A stretch of 64,000 nucleotides of DNA from Flavimaribacter sediminis. GTDB lineage: Bacteria > Pseudomonadota > Alphaproteobacteria > Rhizobiales > Rhizobiaceae. The notes beneath the pieces were generated by a model. It worked only from the letters and a program-made list of their open reading frames with translations. It was not told where the DNA came from and ran no database searches. A program made the position numbers and the translations under genes. Shown in pieces: positions 1 through 8,801 of this stretch. How positions within the stretch are numbered: the stretch's first letter is position 1; each line of letters starts with the position of its first letter. The stretch covers positions 1,426,001 to 1,490,000 of the forward strand of contig NZ_JAICBX010000002.1 in NCBI RefSeq assembly GCF_019492055.1, read 5' to 3'.

Positions 1-151
1 CTTAGCGACGCATTCCGGCGGCGGTCGTTGAATATCCGTTAGACAGCCGACGAATCGCCGGCCGCCGGGGTGGCCCATCGGGTTTCTTTGTGGCATGTGC
101 TTGGCCTGAAAAGGCCGATCTGCGGCCGATGCACGACAAGAGACCCGCCGC

Positions 152-970
152 ATGCAATTTTCCCTCGCGACATGGAACATCAATTCGGTCCGCCTGCGCC
201 TGCCGCTTGTAAAGACGCTGCTCGAAGCCGAAGCGCCTGATATTCTCTGTCTGCAGGAAACCAAGTGTCCCGACGCCAATTTTCCGCTGTCGGAGATCAG
301 GAAGCTCGGTTACGAGCACATCGCCATACACGGTCAGAAGGGCTATCACGGCGTCGCCATCATCTCGAAACTGCCGCTCGAACTGGTTGACCGGATCGGA
401 TTCTGCGATATCGGCGACACGCGGCATATTTCGGCCATCGTCAATGCGCATGGCCGCAGGATCAGAATTCACAATTTCTACGTTCCGGCCGGCGGCGACG
501 AGCCCGATCCGAAGATCAATCCGAAATTCGCGCACAAACTGGCTTTCCTGGAGGAGATGGAGCAGCTTCACTCCGAAATGGAGCGGGGAGACGGTGTTTC
601 CTCGATTCTCGTCGGCGATCTCAACATCGCTCCGCTGGAAACCGATGTCTGGTCGCACAAGCAGCTCCTGCGCGTGGTTTCCCATACGCCGGTCGAGACC
701 GAGGGTCTTTTGCGTCTGCAGGAGACCGGCGGCTGGGTGGACCTCATGCGCCAGCATATTCCGCCGGAAGAAAAGATCTACACGTGGTGGAGCTACCGGG
801 CGAAGGACTGGGCGCTCGCCGACCGAGGACGCAGGCTGGACCATATCTGGTCGTCAGGCGATCTGTCGCCGCGGCTGCGCGATATCAGGGTCTTGCGCGA
901 TGCGCGCGGCTGGGAGCGGCCGTCGGATCATGTTCCGGTGTTCGCGCATTTCGATATGGCGGGGGCCTGA
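152..970 (+). CDS. xthA: Exodeoxyribonuclease III (AP endonuclease)
   Basis: The 272-residue protein belongs to the exonuclease III/EEP family, which cuts DNA at abasic sites and removes 3' blocking groups in base excision repair. The family blocks appear in order: the N-terminal ATWNINSVR, LQETK with the metal-binding Glu (near residue 34), the GDLNIAP block, and the C-terminal LDHIW and SDHVPV segments with the catalytic Asp and His. Length is normal for the family. The ATG at 152 starts directly in the first conserved strand, and only a weak AAGAG-type ribosome site precedes it. The 151 bases upstream hold nothing I can support. It converges with the cyclic-nucleotide-binding gene 13 bases downstream. 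Confidence 0.95.
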   Translation: MQFSLATWNINSVRLRLPLVKTLLEAEAPDILCLQETKCPDANFPLSEIRKLGYEHIAIHGQKGYHGVAIISKLPLELVDRIGFCDIGDTRHISAIVNAHGRRIRIHNFYVPAGGDEPDPKINPKFAHKLAFLEEMEQLHSEMERGDGVSSILVGDLNIAPLETDVWSHKQLLRVVSHTPVETEGLLRLQETGGWVDLMRQHIPPEEKIYTWWSYRAKDWALADRGRRLDHIWSSGDLSPRLRDIRVLRDARGWERPSDHVPVFAHFDMAGA

Positions 971-983
971 AGAGCCAGTCGTC

Positions 984-1457
984 TCAGCTCTTGTTGTTGT
1001 CGTTGTCGAATTGCGGAGACAACGCGTTGATGCTGTGCAGCATGGTCGCCAGGTTGGCGTTGATGCGACGGCGCAGAAGCGTCGCGATCTGGGGATATTC
1101 CTCCATCATGCGCCGAAACATCGGGCGGCTGATGCGCAAGGTTTCGCTGTTCTCAAGCGCCAGCGCGGTGAGCTTGCGTTCCGTTGCGGAAATGATGGCG
1201 AGTTCGCCGAGCAGATCGCCCGCCATTGCTTCGCCGACCACGCGAGGCTTGCCCTTGCGATCCTTCCGCGTCAGCTCGAAACGGCCGGACGCGATCACGA
1301 AGGCGCAGTCCGCCGCCGTGCCTTCATGAAACAGATAGCGATTCTGCTCGATCGTGCGCCGTTCAGATCCGAAAGCCAACAGCCGAAGCATTTCCTCGGA
1401 GAAACCTTCGAACAAAGGAATCTTGGACAGAAACGCGATTTCGGTATTCAGTGCCAT
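984..1457 (-). CDS. Cyclic-nucleotide-binding domain protein
   Basis: This 157-residue protein is a single cNMP-binding domain with no DNA-binding or catalytic domain attached. The domain fills about residues 8-125, with the phosphate-binding-cassette-like block GELAIISATERK in the middle, followed by a C-terminal helix and a polar DNDNNKS tail. It lies 76 bases downstream of the response regulator gene on the same strand, so the two are probably co-transcribed. In Brucella the regulator OtpR (CenR) has the same kind of neighbour, annotated as a cAMP-dependent kinase regulatory subunit-like protein. Whether it binds cAMP, cGMP or nothing cannot be read from the sequence. The start is supported by a GGGGGTGAG stretch upstream. 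Confidence 0.85.
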   Translation of the reverse strand: MALNTEIAFLSKIPLFEGFSEEMLRLLAFGSERRTIEQNRYLFHEGTAADCAFVIASGRFELTRKDRKGKPRVVGEAMAGDLLGELAIISATERKLTALALENSETLRISRPMFRRMMEEYPQIATLLRRRINANLATMLHSINALSPQFDNDNNKS

Positions 1458-1533
1458 GCGTGTCGCTCACCCCCGGCCTCCGGATATACGAGTCGCGGAC
1501 CGGATTGGCAAACTGATTGCTCGCGATATCGAC

Positions 1534-2217
1534 TCACGGAATGATCTTATAGCCGCCGCTTTCGGTGACAAGAATTTCCGCATTGGAGGGATCACGCTCG
1601 ATCTTCTGCCTCAGGCGGTACACGTGGGTTTCCAGCGTGTGGGTGGTCACGCCGGAATTGTAACCCCAGACCTCCTCCAGCAAAACGTCGCGGGTGACGA
1701 CTTTTTCGTCGGCGCGGTAGAGATAGCGGATGATCGCGGATTCCTTTTCAGTCAGGCGAATCTTGCCGCCCTTGTCGTCGATCAGCAGTTTCTGGCTCGG
1801 CTTGAAAGTGTACGGACCGACAGTGAAAGTCGCGTCCTCGCTCTGCTCATGCTGGCGAAGCTGCGCCCGAATGCGGGCGAGCAAAACTGCGAAGCGGAAG
1901 GGCTTCGTCACATAGTCGTTCGCCCCGGCCTCCAGACCGAGTATCGTGTCGGAGTCGGTGTCGTGGCCCGTCAACATGATGATCGGAGCCTTGAATCCGC
2001 CCTTGCGCAGGAGCTTGACCGCTTCCCGGCCGTCCATGTCGGGCAGGCCCACATCCATGATCAGCAGGTCGATATGGTCGTTGCGCGCCGTCTGGACCGC
2101 CTTGGCGGCCGTGGTCTCCTGGCTGATGGAAAACTCCTCGTAGAGAGAGAGCTGCTCCACGAGCGTGTTTCTCAGATCGTCGTCGTCATCAACGAGAAGA
2201 ATGGATCTGGCCGTCAT
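1534..2217 (-). CDS. cenR: OmpR/PhoB-type response regulator, CenR/OtpR-like
   Basis: The 227-residue protein has an N-terminal receiver domain (about 1-120) with the acidic DDDD cluster near residue 10, the phospho-acceptor Asp at 55 (IMDVGLPD), Thr83 and Lys105. A C-terminal winged-helix DNA-binding domain (about 130-227) ends in the TTHTLETHVYRLRQKIE recognition segment. Overall it looks like the CenR/OtpR regulators of alphaproteobacteria, which control cell-envelope genes; that name rests on similarity to remembered sequences and on the neighbouring cNMP-binding gene. No histidine kinase gene is adjacent. A strong GGAGGTAGTG ribosome site precedes the ATG. It is divergent from an L,D-transpeptidase gene, which fits an envelope role. 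Confidence 0.85.
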   Translation of the reverse strand: MTARSILLVDDDDDLRNTLVEQLSLYEEFSISQETTAAKAVQTARNDHIDLLIMDVGLPDMDGREAVKLLRKGGFKAPIIMLTGHDTDSDTILGLEAGANDYVTKPFRFAVLLARIRAQLRQHEQSEDATFTVGPYTFKPSQKLLIDDKGGKIRLTEKESAIIRYLYRADEKVVTRDVLLEEVWGYNSGVTTHTLETHVYRLRQKIERDPSNAEILVTESGGYKIIP

Positions 2218-2292
2218 TCACTACCTCCAATGCGATCGCAACCTGCGTCTGGACCGTTACATAGGACCTGTCTGCATCCTGAAAAGGATTGA

Positions 2293-2308
2293 AGAAGCAA
2301 AAGCTTCT
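2293..2308. promoter_or_regulatory. Small perfect hairpin in the cenR/L,D-transpeptidase divergent region
   Basis: A perfect 6-bp inverted repeat (AGAAGC and GCTTCT around AAAA) lies between the divergent cenR and L,D-transpeptidase genes, about 75 bases upstream of the cenR start. It could be a leader hairpin or a short operator. No clear -35/-10 pair can be assigned by eye. Confidence 0.3.
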
Positions 2309-2385
2309 CTGTACCGCAGCGCAAAAAAACGCTTAGTTACATGGATTGCAGGCATATTTGTGATCCGAAGGTGCAGAATAGAATC

Positions 2386-2946
2386 ATGATTAACAGTGTA
2401 ATGAGGAATCACCGCAAAGGCCACGGGATAGACGCAATTACGGTGCGCGGCTTTCCGGGAGACGACGACCGGGCGCTGGTGAACGTTGGAGGGCGGGTAT
2501 TTTCCGCCTCTATGGGTCGATCAGGCCGCGCCCTGCTCAAACGGGAAGGCGACGGCGCCACGCCGATCGCACGCATGTCCTTGCTCTATGGCTTCTATCG
2601 CGCCGACCGTCTGCCGAGGCCGCGCACGCGCCTTGTCATGAAGCCAATCACGGCGTCTCTCGGTTGGTGCGATGACAGCGGCAATGCGTCCTACAATCGG
2701 CCGGTCACGCTTCCCTTTTCGGGCGGCTGCGAGCAGATGATGCGCGAGGACGGCCTCTACGATATATGCCTTGTGATGGACTATAATGTGCGGGAGCGGC
2801 GCAGGAATATGGGCAGCGCCATCTTTTTCCACCTGAAAGCCGATCCGGAGCGACCAACCGAAGGCTGCGTCGCCGTCGGACTGCGCGACATGGTTTGGAT
2901 GCTTGAGCGCGTGCATCGCGGTACTGCGGTCATCGTCATGCCCTGA
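2386..2946 (+). CDS. L,D-transpeptidase (YkuD) family protein
   Basis: From the ATG at 2386 the protein has 186 residues. Its C-terminal half carries the YkuD signature: GSAIFFHL with His149, then TEGCVAV with the candidate nucleophile Cys161. Enzymes of this family form 3-3 cross-links in peptidoglycan or attach proteins to it. No signal peptide or membrane segment is evident, which is common in this short alphaproteobacterial subgroup but leaves its location open. In-frame ATGs also exist at 2341 and 2401; 2386 has a GAAGGTG stretch upstream. It is divergent from cenR, an envelope regulator, suggesting a functional link (inference). Confidence 0.75.
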   Translation: MINSVMRNHRKGHGIDAITVRGFPGDDDRALVNVGGRVFSASMGRSGRALLKREGDGATPIARMSLLYGFYRADRLPRPRTRLVMKPITASLGWCDDSGNASYNRPVTLPFSGGCEQMMREDGLYDICLVMDYNVRERRRNMGSAIFFHLKADPERPTEGCVAVGLRDMVWMLERVHRGTAVIVMP

Positions 2947-2952
2947 CGGGCT

Positions 2953-3360
2953 CTAGACCCCGAACCAGCCGATAATCGCGCCCATGGCGATGATCGCCAG
3001 CAACCAGTGCAGGCCGTCAATCAGCGTCAGGTCCCAGTTGAAGCCCTGGTATCGGTGATTGACGATCATCGTCATGAGCACGAAGCCCAGCCAGATGAAG
3101 AAGGCCGACACGACGCCGTTCCAGAGCGTCACCTGCCCGTCGCCGAGATGTCCGATCACGCCGGCGAGAAAGAACGCCATGACCAGTTCGCTCAGAATGG
3201 AGATCACAAACAGCATGGGCGACATTCTGGCGTCCTTGGGATCGATCCGCGCCGCCTTCATCCACGGTTTTCCAAGAACGCCGTAATAGGCGCCGCCGAT
3301 CAGAAACGCCGCGATGGCTGCGACGAGAATTGCGAGATAGTTCATGCCGGCGAACACCAT
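2953..3360 (-). CDS. DUF1761 family membrane protein
   Basis: This 135-residue protein has four predicted transmembrane helices (about 5-25, 48-70, 80-100 and 115-133) and the family's IGGAYYGVLGKPWM segment just after helix 1. That pattern matches DUF1761, a family of unknown function found in many proteobacteria. The start is well supported by AGGAG nine bases upstream of the ATG. It is a single gene, convergent with the L,D-transpeptidase gene and separated by about 70 bases from the methyltransferase gene on the same strand. Confidence 0.8.
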   Translation of the reverse strand: MVFAGMNYLAILVAAIAAFLIGGAYYGVLGKPWMKAARIDPKDARMSPMLFVISILSELVMAFFLAGVIGHLGDGQVTLWNGVVSAFFIWLGFVLMTMIVNHRYQGFNWDLTLIDGLHWLLAIIAMGAIIGWFGV

Positions 3361-3429
3361 GATGCAGCTCCTGACCGATTATGTGAATGGCGTCCAGTAT
3401 AGACTGGAGGCTCGACCGGGCGCCACCAT

Positions 3430-4071
3430 TCAGGAAAATCGCCAGACATTCGTATTCTTGATTTCCTGATCCTCCAGTTCGCGACTGACCGGGACTGTGC
3501 TGGTGGCGAGCAGCGTGAGCCTGTCGACCGGACAATAGGCCCGCTTCGGATCGCCGATCAACACGCGCGCGCCACGTGCGGCCAGCGTCGCGAACCAGGG
3601 CGCAAGTCGGTCGGCCATCGCCTTTTCATAGAACACGTCGCCGGCAAGGATCACGTCCCAGCCTCCATCGGTTCCGGCGATATCGCCTTGTTGGATATCG
3701 AAGGTCACACCGTTGAGCGCGGCGTTGATGGCCATTGCTTCACAGGCCCACGCGTCGATCTCGCACGCGGTTACGGTCTTTGCGCCCGCCATTGCCGCTG
3801 CGATCGCCACCAGGCCCGATCCGCTGGCGAAATCGAGCACCGAAAGTCCCGCCACGCAGTCGGGATTGTCGAGAACGTAGCGCGCCAGTCCCTGGCCGCC
3901 GGCCCAGGCGAAGGCCCAGTAGGGCGGCGGCAGACCGGCCGCTTCCAGTTCTTCTTCCGTCTTGTACCAGAGATCGAAAGCTTCGGTTGCGACATGCAGG
4001 GCTATTTCCGGCACGTGCGGCGGCCGGACGATCCCTGTATTCTCGAGGATGAACTGCCGCCGATCCTTCAC
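3430..4071 (-). CDS. Class I SAM-dependent methyltransferase (ETFB-lysine methyltransferase-like)
   Basis: The 213-residue protein has the Rossmann methyltransferase core: motif I VLDFASGSGLVAIAAA (about 75-90), an acidic residue after strand 2 in ACEID, and the later WDVILAGDVFYE block. The N-terminal FILENTGIVRPPHVPEI and the PPYWAFAWAGGQ block match the family of METTL20-like enzymes that methylate lysines of the electron transfer flavoprotein beta subunit; the true target is not shown here. I chose the GTG at 4071 because the open frame further upstream only overlaps the EVE gene and has no family similarity. It is the last gene of the tsaD-led cluster. Confidence 0.8.
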   Translation of the reverse strand: MKDRRQFILENTGIVRPPHVPEIALHVATEAFDLWYKTEEELEAAGLPPPYWAFAWAGGQGLARYVLDNPDCVAGLSVLDFASGSGLVAIAAAMAGAKTVTACEIDAWACEAMAINAALNGVTFDIQQGDIAGTDGGWDVILAGDVFYEKAMADRLAPWFATLAARGARVLIGDPKRAYCPVDRLTLLATSTVPVSRELEDQEIKNTNVWRFS

Positions 4072-4091
4072 AATCTTGTTTCGCTCCGGCG

Positions 4092-4520
4092 CTATTTCGG
4101 AGGATTGTCCAGCCCGCCCATGCGGCAGACCTCCAGATATTCCGTTTCCGTCACCGGCTGCACCGAAAGCCGCGTCGATTTCACAAGCGCCATCTCGGCC
4201 AGGTTCGGATTGGCCTTGACGTCCTGCAGGGTGACGGGCTTCGGCATGTCGCAGACGGCCTTGATGTCCACGCATTCCCAACGCTCGTCGTCCGTGGTGG
4301 AATCGGGATGGATCTCCGCGCAGACCTCAACGACGCCGACCACTTCGAGCCCTTCGTTGGAATGGTAGAAAAACCCCTTGTCGCCGATTTTCATGGCGCG
4401 CATGTTGTTGCGCGCCTGATAATTGCGGATCCCGTCCCACTCTTCCCCGGCGTCTCCATTCGCCTTTTGCATGTCCCAGGACCATTTGAAGGGTTCGGAT
4501 TTGAACAGCCAGTACGCCAT
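4092..4520 (-). CDS. EVE domain-containing protein
   Basis: This 142-residue protein is a stand-alone EVE domain: it opens with MAYWLFKSEP, followed by WDGIRNYQARNNMR and GFFYHSNEG, all typical of the family (related to human THYN1 and to PUA/YTH folds). EVE domains are thought to bind modified bases in DNA or RNA. It lies 8 bases downstream of the YciI gene and 20 bases upstream of the methyltransferase GTG, so it is very probably co-transcribed with both. A GGAGG sequence precedes the start. Confidence 0.9.
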   Translation of the reverse strand: MAYWLFKSEPFKWSWDMQKANGDAGEEWDGIRNYQARNNMRAMKIGDKGFFYHSNEGLEVVGVVEVCAEIHPDSTTDDERWECVDIKAVCDMPKPVTLQDVKANPNLAEMALVKSTRLSVQPVTETEYLEVCRMGGLDNPPK

Positions 4521-4528
4521 TTACGGAT

Positions 4529-4822
4529 CTAAGCCTCCGGATTGTTGAAGACCCAGTTATAGGGTCTGATGTCGACGGTTTCGAACAACCCGGCCTTTGC
4601 GTAGGGATCGCCGTCGGCGACAGCCTTCGCGGCGTCTGCGTCGTCCGCCTTGATGATCAGAAGACTCCCGCACGGCTTGCCGTCGGGATCAAGAAAGGGC
4701 CCTGCGATTTTCAGCACGCCGCTCTGCTTCAATCCGTCGAGATAGGCCACATGGTCGGGCCGCGTATCCATTCTCAGTTCGAGATGATCGGGTTTGTCGT
4801 TGCAGATCAGGGCATAAAACAT
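4529..4822 (-). CDS. YciI family protein
   Basis: This 97-residue protein is a YciI-like dimeric alpha-beta barrel. The hallmark residues are an early His/Asp pair (RPDHVAYLDGL), the central GPFLDPDGKPCGSLLI and the C-terminal DPYAKAGLFETVDIRPYNW. The enzymatic role of most family members is unknown; some are dehalogenase- or dehydratase-like. The gene lies between gpsA and the EVE gene, the usual rhizobial order. An AGAGGA ribosome site precedes the ATG. Confidence 0.9.
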   Translation of the reverse strand: MFYALICNDKPDHLELRMDTRPDHVAYLDGLKQSGVLKIAGPFLDPDGKPCGSLLIIKADDADAAKAVADGDPYAKAGLFETVDIRPYNWVFNNPEA

Positions 4823-4836
4823 GATGTCCTCTTTCG

Positions 4837-5832
4837 CTATTCTGTTTCTGAAGTCAGGGGTCGCGTCATCAGCGCTTCGATCGCCCTGCCGACATCGAGT
4901 TCGGAGCGCAGAATGGCCGCCACCGCCGCTGTGATCGGCATGACGATAGTTTTGCGCGCTGCTATGCCCGCGGCAATGTCGGCCGTATAGGCGCCTTCGG
5001 CAAGCGGTTTTCCCGGGGCCAGCAGCATGGCTGGATCCTCGCCGCGACCAAGCGCCAGCCCGAACCGCATGTTGCGCGACTGATGGCTGGTGGCCGTCAG
5101 CACGAGATCGCCGAGTCCGGACAGACCCGCGACGGTTTCCGGTTTTCCGCCATGGGCGGCGGCGAAACGCCCGAGTTCCGCCAGCCCCCTGGCGATCAGC
5201 GCCGCCCGCGCCGAATCCCCGAGGCCGCGCCCTTCCACAATCCCGCAGGCGATCGCGAGAACGTTCTTGAGCGCGCCGCCGATCTGTACGCCTGCAAGGT
5301 CTGTGGAAGAATACAGTCGAAACATCTCGCCTGACAGGGATTGTGCAATGGATTCAGCTCTTTGTGCGTCATCGCAGGCGAGCGTCAGTGCTGTGGGCAA
5401 CCTGTGGACAATGTCCCGCGCGAAGGCAGGGCCGGAAAGAACGGCGATCGCATGTCCCGTGGTCTCTTCTTTCGTCACGTCGCTCAGCAACAGACCGGTG
5501 CCTGCCTCCAGCCCCTTGGCGCAGACGACAAGATCGGCGTTCGAAGCGACCTGTGGCGTGTATGTTCGCAATGCGGCGCGCAGCGACTGCGACGGGACAG
5601 CAAGGAGAATCAACCGGGCGCCGGCAAGGCGCGCCGGATCCGCCGTAGGCTCCACGTTTTGCGGAATTTCCGCGTCGTCCGGCAGCGATGGATGGCGGCG
5701 CGTTTCAGCGATCGCGGCCATTTTCTGCGCGTCGCGACCGAGCAGCGTCACGTCCGCTCCGCGCCGCGCGACAACGCAGGCGAGCGCGGTTCCGAAGGCT
5801 CCGGCCCCGATAATAGCGAGCGTTGCTGTCAT
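4837..5832 (-). CDS. gpsA: NAD(P)H-dependent glycerol-3-phosphate dehydrogenase
   Basis: GpsA (331 residues) reduces dihydroxyacetone phosphate to sn-glycerol 3-phosphate, the backbone for membrane phospholipids, in the cytoplasm. The N-terminal nucleotide-binding motif GAGAFGTAL (9-17) is followed by the [11 protein letters not shown] block, the catalytic-Lys region [13 protein letters not shown], and the [11 protein letters not shown] substrate-binding segment. The ATG at 5832 overlaps the tsaD stop codon in an ATGA, so translation is probably coupled. An in-frame upstream extension to 5988 lies inside tsaD and has no family similarity. Confidence 0.95.
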   Translation of the reverse strand: MTATLAIIGAGAFGTALACVVARRGADVTLLGRDAQKMAAIAETRRHPSLPDDAEIPQNVEPTADPARLAGARLILLAVPSQSLRAALRTYTPQVASNADLVVCAKGLEAGTGLLLSDVTKEETTGHAIAVLSGPAFARDIVHRLPTALTLACDDAQRAESIAQSLSGEMFRLYSSTDLAGVQIGGALKNVLAIACGIVEGRGLGDSARAALIARGLAELGRFAAAHGGKPETVAGLSGLGDLVLTATSHQSRNMRFGLALGRGEDPAMLLAPGKPLAEGAYTADIAAGIAARKTIVMPITAAVAAILRSELDVGRAIEALMTRPLTSETE

Positions 5833-6923
5833 GCCTTGGCGCCCCTCTTGCCGTGACCGATGACGGTTGCTGACAACGTGTCGAGCGGCCAGCGCGGACG
5901 CGGCGCCGTCTCGAGCGAGTCCGCCTCCAGGCCAGCCGCCATCCGCTCGGCGGCGGCCCAGGCGATCATGACCGCGTTGTCGGTGCACAGATGCAGCGGC
6001 GGCGCGACGAAACCGAAACCGTGTTTGCCGCAGAGAGTTTCAAGCGCGGCGCGAATGGCGGCGTTCGCCGCCACTCCGCCAGCGACGACAAGCTGCGGCG
6101 TCTCGCCCATTGCCCCGATTTCCCGATGAAAGCGATCGAGCGCCCGCCCAACCCTTTCGGTGAGCGTTTCGACAATCGCTGTCTGGAAAGAGGCGCAGAT
6201 ATCGTTGATATCTGTTTCGTCCAGCGGCGCATTACGCTCCGCGGTTTGTCTGACGGCGGTCTTCAGTCCGGAGAAGGAGAAGTCCAGCCGGCTTTCTCCG
6301 CGCAACGGCGTAGGCAGGTCAAAGCGGCGCCCGTCGCCTGCGCTGGCGGCTTTTTCCACCGCCGGACCGCCTGGATAGGCAAGCCCCAGAAGTTTTGCCG
6401 TCTTGTCGAACGCTTCGCCCAGCGCATCGTCGATGGTTGTTCCCCAGCGCTGGTAGTCTCCGACGCCGCGAACGAAAACCATCTGCGTGTGTCCACCGGA
6501 GACGAGCAGCAGCAGATACGGAAAGTCGAGACCGTTCGTCAGCCGCGCCGTAAGAGCATGGCCCTCCAGGTGATTGATGGCGTAGAGGGGTTTGCTACTC
6601 GTCGCGGCGATTGCCTTGGCGGTCATCAATCCGACAATGAGGCCGCCGATCAGACCAGGTCCGGAGGTCGCCGCAATCGCGTCGAGGTCGCGCAATTCCA
6701 GGCCGGCGTCGTCAAGCGCCTGGCGAATCAGACCGTCGAGAACCTCGACATGGGCGCGGGCCGCGATTTCCGGAACTACGCCGCCATAGGCCGCGTGTTC
6801 CTCAAGTTGGCTGAATACAACATTGGAAAGTATCGCGCCGCCTTCGGAATCGCGACGCACTACTGCAGCCGCCGTTTCGTCGCAGCTCGTCTCGATTCCC
6901 AGAATCAGTGTCTTGGCCGGCAT
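5829..6923 (-). CDS. tsaD: tRNA N6-adenosine threonylcarbamoyltransferase
   Basis: TsaD (364 residues) transfers threonylcarbamoyl from its adenylate onto A37 of ANN-decoding tRNAs (t6A). The family motifs are clear: [10 protein letters not shown] at the N-terminus, the metal-binding NHLEGHA block with His118 and His122, VSGGHTQ at about 141-147, and the C-terminal DNAVMIAWA segment. The gene starts 68 bases from the divergent hemC start and heads the minus-strand cluster tsaD-gpsA-yciI-EVE-methyltransferase. Its product also makes the substrate for MtaB, encoded at 50703-51989. Confidence 0.96.
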   Translation of the reverse strand: MPAKTLILGIETSCDETAAAVVRRDSEGGAILSNVVFSQLEEHAAYGGVVPEIAARAHVEVLDGLIRQALDDAGLELRDLDAIAATSGPGLIGGLIVGLMTAKAIAATSSKPLYAINHLEGHALTARLTNGLDFPYLLLLVSGGHTQMVFVRGVGDYQRWGTTIDDALGEAFDKTAKLLGLAYPGGPAVEKAASAGDGRRFDLPTPLRGESRLDFSFSGLKTAVRQTAERNAPLDETDINDICASFQTAIVETLTERVGRALDRFHREIGAMGETPQLVVAGGVAANAAIRAALETLCGKHGFGFVAPPLHLCTDNAVMIAWAAAERMAAGLEADSLETAPRPRWPLDTLSATVIGHGKRGAKA

Positions 6924-6991
6924 GGTCGCGATATTTGCAGTTGTCGGAATTCGGCGTTACCAGTGCTTCTGGTAATTGTGGAAAATCATAT

Positions 6992-7921
6992 ATGCAAACA
7001 AAACCTTTGCGCATCGGCACCAGAGGCAGCCCGCTCGCCCTTGCCCAGGCCCATGAGACCAGAGATCGCCTGATGGCGGCCCACGGACTTCCGGAAGACG
7101 CATTCGCCATCGAGGTCATATCGACCCGGGGAGACCGGGTAACTGACCGTCCGCTCTCCGAAATCGGCGGAAAGGGATTGTTCACCGAGGAGATCGAGGC
7201 GCGGCTTTCCGACGGGTCCATCGATATCGCCGTGCATTCCTCCAAGGACATGCCGACCGTGCTTCCGGACGGCCTGGAACTGACGGCCTTTCTGCCGCGC
7301 GAAGACGTGCGCGACGCCTTCATAGGCCGTTCGGCGGGGGCAATCCGCGATCTTCCGCGCGGCTCGACAATCGGCTCGTCCTCATTGCGCCGGCAGGCGC
7401 TCGTTCGGCATTTGCGGCCGGACGTCAATGTCATTCCGTTTCGCGGCAATGTTCAGACGCGATTGCGCAAGCTGGAAGAAGGTCAGGTCGACGGCACGCT
7501 GCTTGCCTGCGCAGGGCTGAAACGGCTCGGCATGGAGCATGTCGCCACCGACGTCATGGAGAGCGACGATTTTCTGCCCGCGCTTGGTCAGGGCGCGATC
7601 TGCATTGAAAGCCGGAGCGGCGACGCGGCGACGCTGGCGCTTCTCGCTGCGATCAATCACCGCGAGACGCAGGTCGAACTCCTGTGCGAACGCGCCTTTC
7701 TTGCTGCTCTGGACGGTTCCTGCCGGACCCCGATCGCCGGGCTTGCGCGCGTCGACGGGCAAGCCCTGATCTTCCGCGGCATGGTTCTGTCACCCGACGG
7801 GCAGTCGCGTCACGATGCTTCTGTCGAAGGTTCGGCCGAGGACGCGCAAGCTCTGGGACGGGACGCCGGAGAGCGGATACGCAAAGAGGCCGGATCCGGC
7901 TTCTTCGCCGAATGGGGATGA
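6992..7921 (+). CDS. hemC: Hydroxymethylbilane synthase (porphobilinogen deaminase)
   Basis: HemC (309 residues) polymerises four porphobilinogen molecules to hydroxymethylbilane in haem synthesis. It starts with [14 protein letters not shown]; the catalytic Asp lies in VHSSKDMP (about 81-88), the Arg-rich GSSSLRRQA follows, and Cys244 in [11 protein letters not shown] is the residue that anchors the dipyrromethane cofactor. The ATG at 6992 gives the standard family N-terminus; an in-frame ATG at 6908 would add residues lying within the tsaD/hemC divergent region. It is the first gene of the plus-strand haem block. Confidence 0.96.
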   Translation: MQTKPLRIGTRGSPLALAQAHETRDRLMAAHGLPEDAFAIEVISTRGDRVTDRPLSEIGGKGLFTEEIEARLSDGSIDIAVHSSKDMPTVLPDGLELTAFLPREDVRDAFIGRSAGAIRDLPRGSTIGSSSLRRQALVRHLRPDVNVIPFRGNVQTRLRKLEEGQVDGTLLACAGLKRLGMEHVATDVMESDDFLPALGQGAICIESRSGDAATLALLAAINHRETQVELLCERAFLAALDGSCRTPIAGLARVDGQALIFRGMVLSPDGQSRHDASVEGSAEDAQALGRDAGERIRKEAGSGFFAEWG

Positions 7922-7925
7922 GGTT

Positions 7926-8681
7926 TTGCGGGTTCTGATAACGCGTCCGGAACCGGGCGCCGCCAGGACCGCTGACCGGCTGCGTTCGCTTGGCCATGAG
8001 CCGGTCATGTTGCCGCTGACCAGGACCGTTGGACGTCGGGACGGTCTTCTTCGCCTTGATGCACAAGAAGCGGGCGCCTTTGCAGCGACCAGCGGCGCCG
8101 CGATCCGTCACTGGCGGGAAGTTGGCATTGCGCCTGGCAGGTTGCAGACGACGTTCTACGCCGTTGGAACCGCGACCGGAAAGGTCGCCATGCAGGCCGG
8201 GTTCAGCGCTGTCCGCCGCGGATCCGCCGACGCCGCCGCCCTGGCGTCCACCATCGTTGCGGACTACCGCAGCGGGCGCCTGCCTGTCACGCAGTCGAAG
8301 CCGCTTGTCTATCTGGCGGGCTCGACCCGAAAAAATACGTTCGAGGCAGATCTTGCGGCGGCGTCCGTTCCGTTTCGGACCATTGAAATCTACGAAATAG
8401 AGATAATAAGTCATTCAACTGACTATTTACAAAACGTATTTGTAGACGATCCTGTCGACGCGGTTTTGTTCTACTCCACCGTGGCCGCCTCCTGCTTTTT
8501 TGATGTCGCGGCTGGTGCGAAATTTGATAAGGCATTGAATAACATAAACTATATTTGTATGGGGTCTTCCATTCTCGCCGCAATTCCCGAAGCATTCATC
8601 GCGCAATCCGCTGTCGCGGAGCAGCCGGACGAACCGTCTCTGTTTCAGCTTCTGGATCGCATTGCGCAGGATAAAATCTGA
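7926..8681 (+). CDS. hemD: Uroporphyrinogen-III synthase
   Basis: The product (251 residues) closes and inverts ring D of hydroxymethylbilane. It begins RVLITRPEPGA, the usual HemD N-terminus, with FAATSGAAIRHW and AVGTATGKVA later. No ATG or GTG is available near that N-terminus; the best start is TTG at 7926, four bases after the hemC stop, with GGGGATGAGG just upstream. The only in-frame ATG (7815) lies deep inside hemC. A conspicuous AT-rich stretch covers about 8395-8565, unlike the rest of the gene. HemD sequences diverge widely, so the gene order hemC-hemD-mitofilin-hemY adds confidence. Confidence 0.88.
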   Translation: MRVLITRPEPGAARTADRLRSLGHEPVMLPLTRTVGRRDGLLRLDAQEAGAFAATSGAAIRHWREVGIAPGRLQTTFYAVGTATGKVAMQAGFSAVRRGSADAAALASTIVADYRSGRLPVTQSKPLVYLAGSTRKNTFEADLAAASVPFRTIEIYEIEIISHSTDYLQNVFVDDPVDAVLFYSTVAASCFFDVAAGAKFDKALNNINYICMGSSILAAIPEAFIAQSAVAEQPDEPSLFQLLDRIAQDKI

Positions 8682-8801
8682 TTTCCGTCCAAAACGGCTT
8701 TCCCGCGTCATTGCGCCGTCTTAGCTTCTGATACAGGTTTACGGCGCGCCGGATTCTCCCTTCGCGGTGTCCAGGCGTCATCTTCCAGGAAAGAATCCCA
8801 A

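Noticed and set aside
2-844. Long open frame on the minus strand opposite xthA
   Set aside because: It has no family resemblance, lies fully antisense to a clear xthA gene and reflects GC-rich codon bias.
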